A stretch of DNA of 64,000 nucleotides from Bryobacteraceae bacterium (GTDB lineage Bacteria; Acidobacteriota; Terriglobia; Bryobacterales; Bryobacteraceae), in contig JAIEPW010000025.1 of assembly GCA_019748195.1 (NCBI GenBank), positions 1-64,000 of the forward strand, read 5' to 3'. Shown one piece after another: positions 63,420-64,000 of this stretch. Each line of letters starts with the position of its first letter. Position 1 is the stretch's first letter. Position numbers and translations under genes: made by a program. The notes below the pieces were generated by a model. That model did no database searches, was not told the DNA's origin, and saw only the letters and a list, made by a program, of their open reading frames with translations.

Positions 63420-64000
63420 CTATGTCTGGCCGACCCAGGCCGGGCGCGCGCGACGGGACCACGTGGAGCGGATGGCGCGAAACGTTGCGTCCGGAAGCGG
63501 CGGCTGGCTGAGGATTGCGGTGTTCTGTTTCCAGCGGTCCGGGCTCTTGGTTCCCACGATGGCGGTGGTCACACCGGGGACCGCCAGCGTGAAGCGCAGC
63601 GCGGTGCTTACCGCGTCCTCCTCCAGTCCGGTGTAGCGAAGGCGCCGCAGGCGCCGCCAGTATTCCTGATGGTAGAAATTGGAGGGCAGAGCGTCGTAGC
63701 GCCAAGCCGCGTTCGCGATGGGCCTCTTCGCGATCACGCCCATGCCCCGCGCGGCGGCCAGCGGAACGGCGAGATCGACCGACTCCTGGTCGGCGATGTT
63801 CACCGAAATCTGAAGCGTGTCGAACGCGCCCGTCTTCACGGCGAAAGCCGCGTCCTGGGAGTCGCCGCTGTAGCCGATCCAGCGAGTCTTGCCGGCGTCG
63901 CGAGCGCGCTCGAGCGCCTCGATTACCCCTCCGCTTTCCAAAATCGATCGGGAGCAGGAATGAAGCTGGATCAGATCCAGCGCCGAAGTTCGCAGGCGGC
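63420..64000 (-). CDS. Aldo/keto reductase, N-terminus off window
   Basis: The frame continues to the right edge with LIQLHSCSRS, followed by VIEALERARDAGKTRWIGYS, LQISVNIADQESVDLAVPLA, GMGVIAKRPIANAAWRY and VPGVTTAIVGTKSPDRWKQN, which is the C-terminal half of a (beta/alpha)8 aldo/keto reductase. LHS contains the conserved His of the family; the Tyr and Asp lie in the missing part. The reductase probably uses NADPH and an unknown aldehyde or ketone. Its end lies 14 bases from the next gene. Confidence 0.85.
   Translation of the reverse strand, partial: RLRTSALDLIQLHSCSRSILESGGVIEALERARDAGKTRWIGYSGDSQDAAFAVKTGAFDTLQISVNIADQESVDLAVPLAAARGMGVIAKRPIANAAWRYDALPSNFYHQEYWRRLRRLRYTGLEEDAVSTALRFTLAVPGVTTAIVGTKSPDRWKQNTAILSQPPLPDATFRAIRSTWSRRARPAWVGQT

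Overview
The window is a GC-rich, gene-dense stretch of bacterial chromosome, most likely from an Acidobacteriota of the Solibacter/Bryobacter type. The clues are an orphan MacB/FtsX permease of the acidobacterial ADOP type, a VWFA-related secreted protein, a long amidohydrolase with an internal twin-arginine motif, two DUF4097 proteins after an ECF sigma/anti-sigma pair, and many short exported proteins of unknown function. LpxB and a GmhA-like isomerase imply a Gram-negative, lipid A-bearing envelope. The assignment rests on gene content, not on a database search. I saw no rRNA, tRNA, CRISPR array, phage or insertion sequence.

Layout. 1-9.3 kb: amidohydrolase (cut by the left edge), dtd, a 41-bp tandem repeat array, a ChbG/YdjC-like deacetylase, then a minus-strand run with a class A beta-lactamase-like hydrolase, a dead M1-peptidase-like protein and lpxB. 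9.3-17.3 kb: ADOP permease and the overlapping purine genes purQ-purL-purF. 17.5-19.2 kb: a tandem gene duplication. 19.4-24.7 kb: hydantoinase-A family gene preceded by a tiny ORF, a Cys-rich protein/CbiX/ferredoxin reductase operon, and an HD-GYP response regulator. 24.7-30.8 kb: a block bracketed by related degenerate repeats, holding a sigma-54 activator, a probable sigma-54 promoter, an Asp-type alpha/beta hydrolase, an SDR, a decayed pyridoxamine-oxidase-like gene and a cytochrome P460. 30.8-36.4 kb: YHS protein, NatAB-type ABC exporter, D-aminopeptidase, SDR and two enoyl-CoA hydratase-family genes. 36.4-40.7 kb: sugar-phosphate isomerase divergent from a Wzm/Wzt-type polysaccharide exporter, HAD phosphatase and ROK kinase. 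41.0-48.1 kb: glycogen phosphorylase divergent from egtB-egtD, followed by a complete betaine-type (OpuC/EgtUV-like) ABC importer. 48.1-57.2 kb: PfkB kinase, a response regulator with an eroded GGDEF domain, RluD-type pseudouridine synthase, VWA protein, MFS exporter, VOC protein, and a hybrid kinase-like protein lacking its phospho-acceptors. 57.3-64 kb: cstA with a tiny ybdD-like partner, an ECF sigma/anti-sigma/DUF4097 operon, and an aldo/keto reductase cut by the right edge.

The most interesting points are: (i) ergothioneine genes egtB-egtD apparently co-transcribed with a quaternary-amine-type ABC importer, suggesting uptake of ergothioneine or hercynine; (ii) the repeat-bracketed 24.7-30.7 kb block with its own sigma-54 activator, a candidate promoter and a candidate enhancer; (iii) three signalling or enzyme scaffolds whose catalytic residues are replaced (M1 peptidase, histidine kinase, GGDEF); and (iv) two families of non-coding repeats. 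All calls come from reading the sequence; no searches were run.
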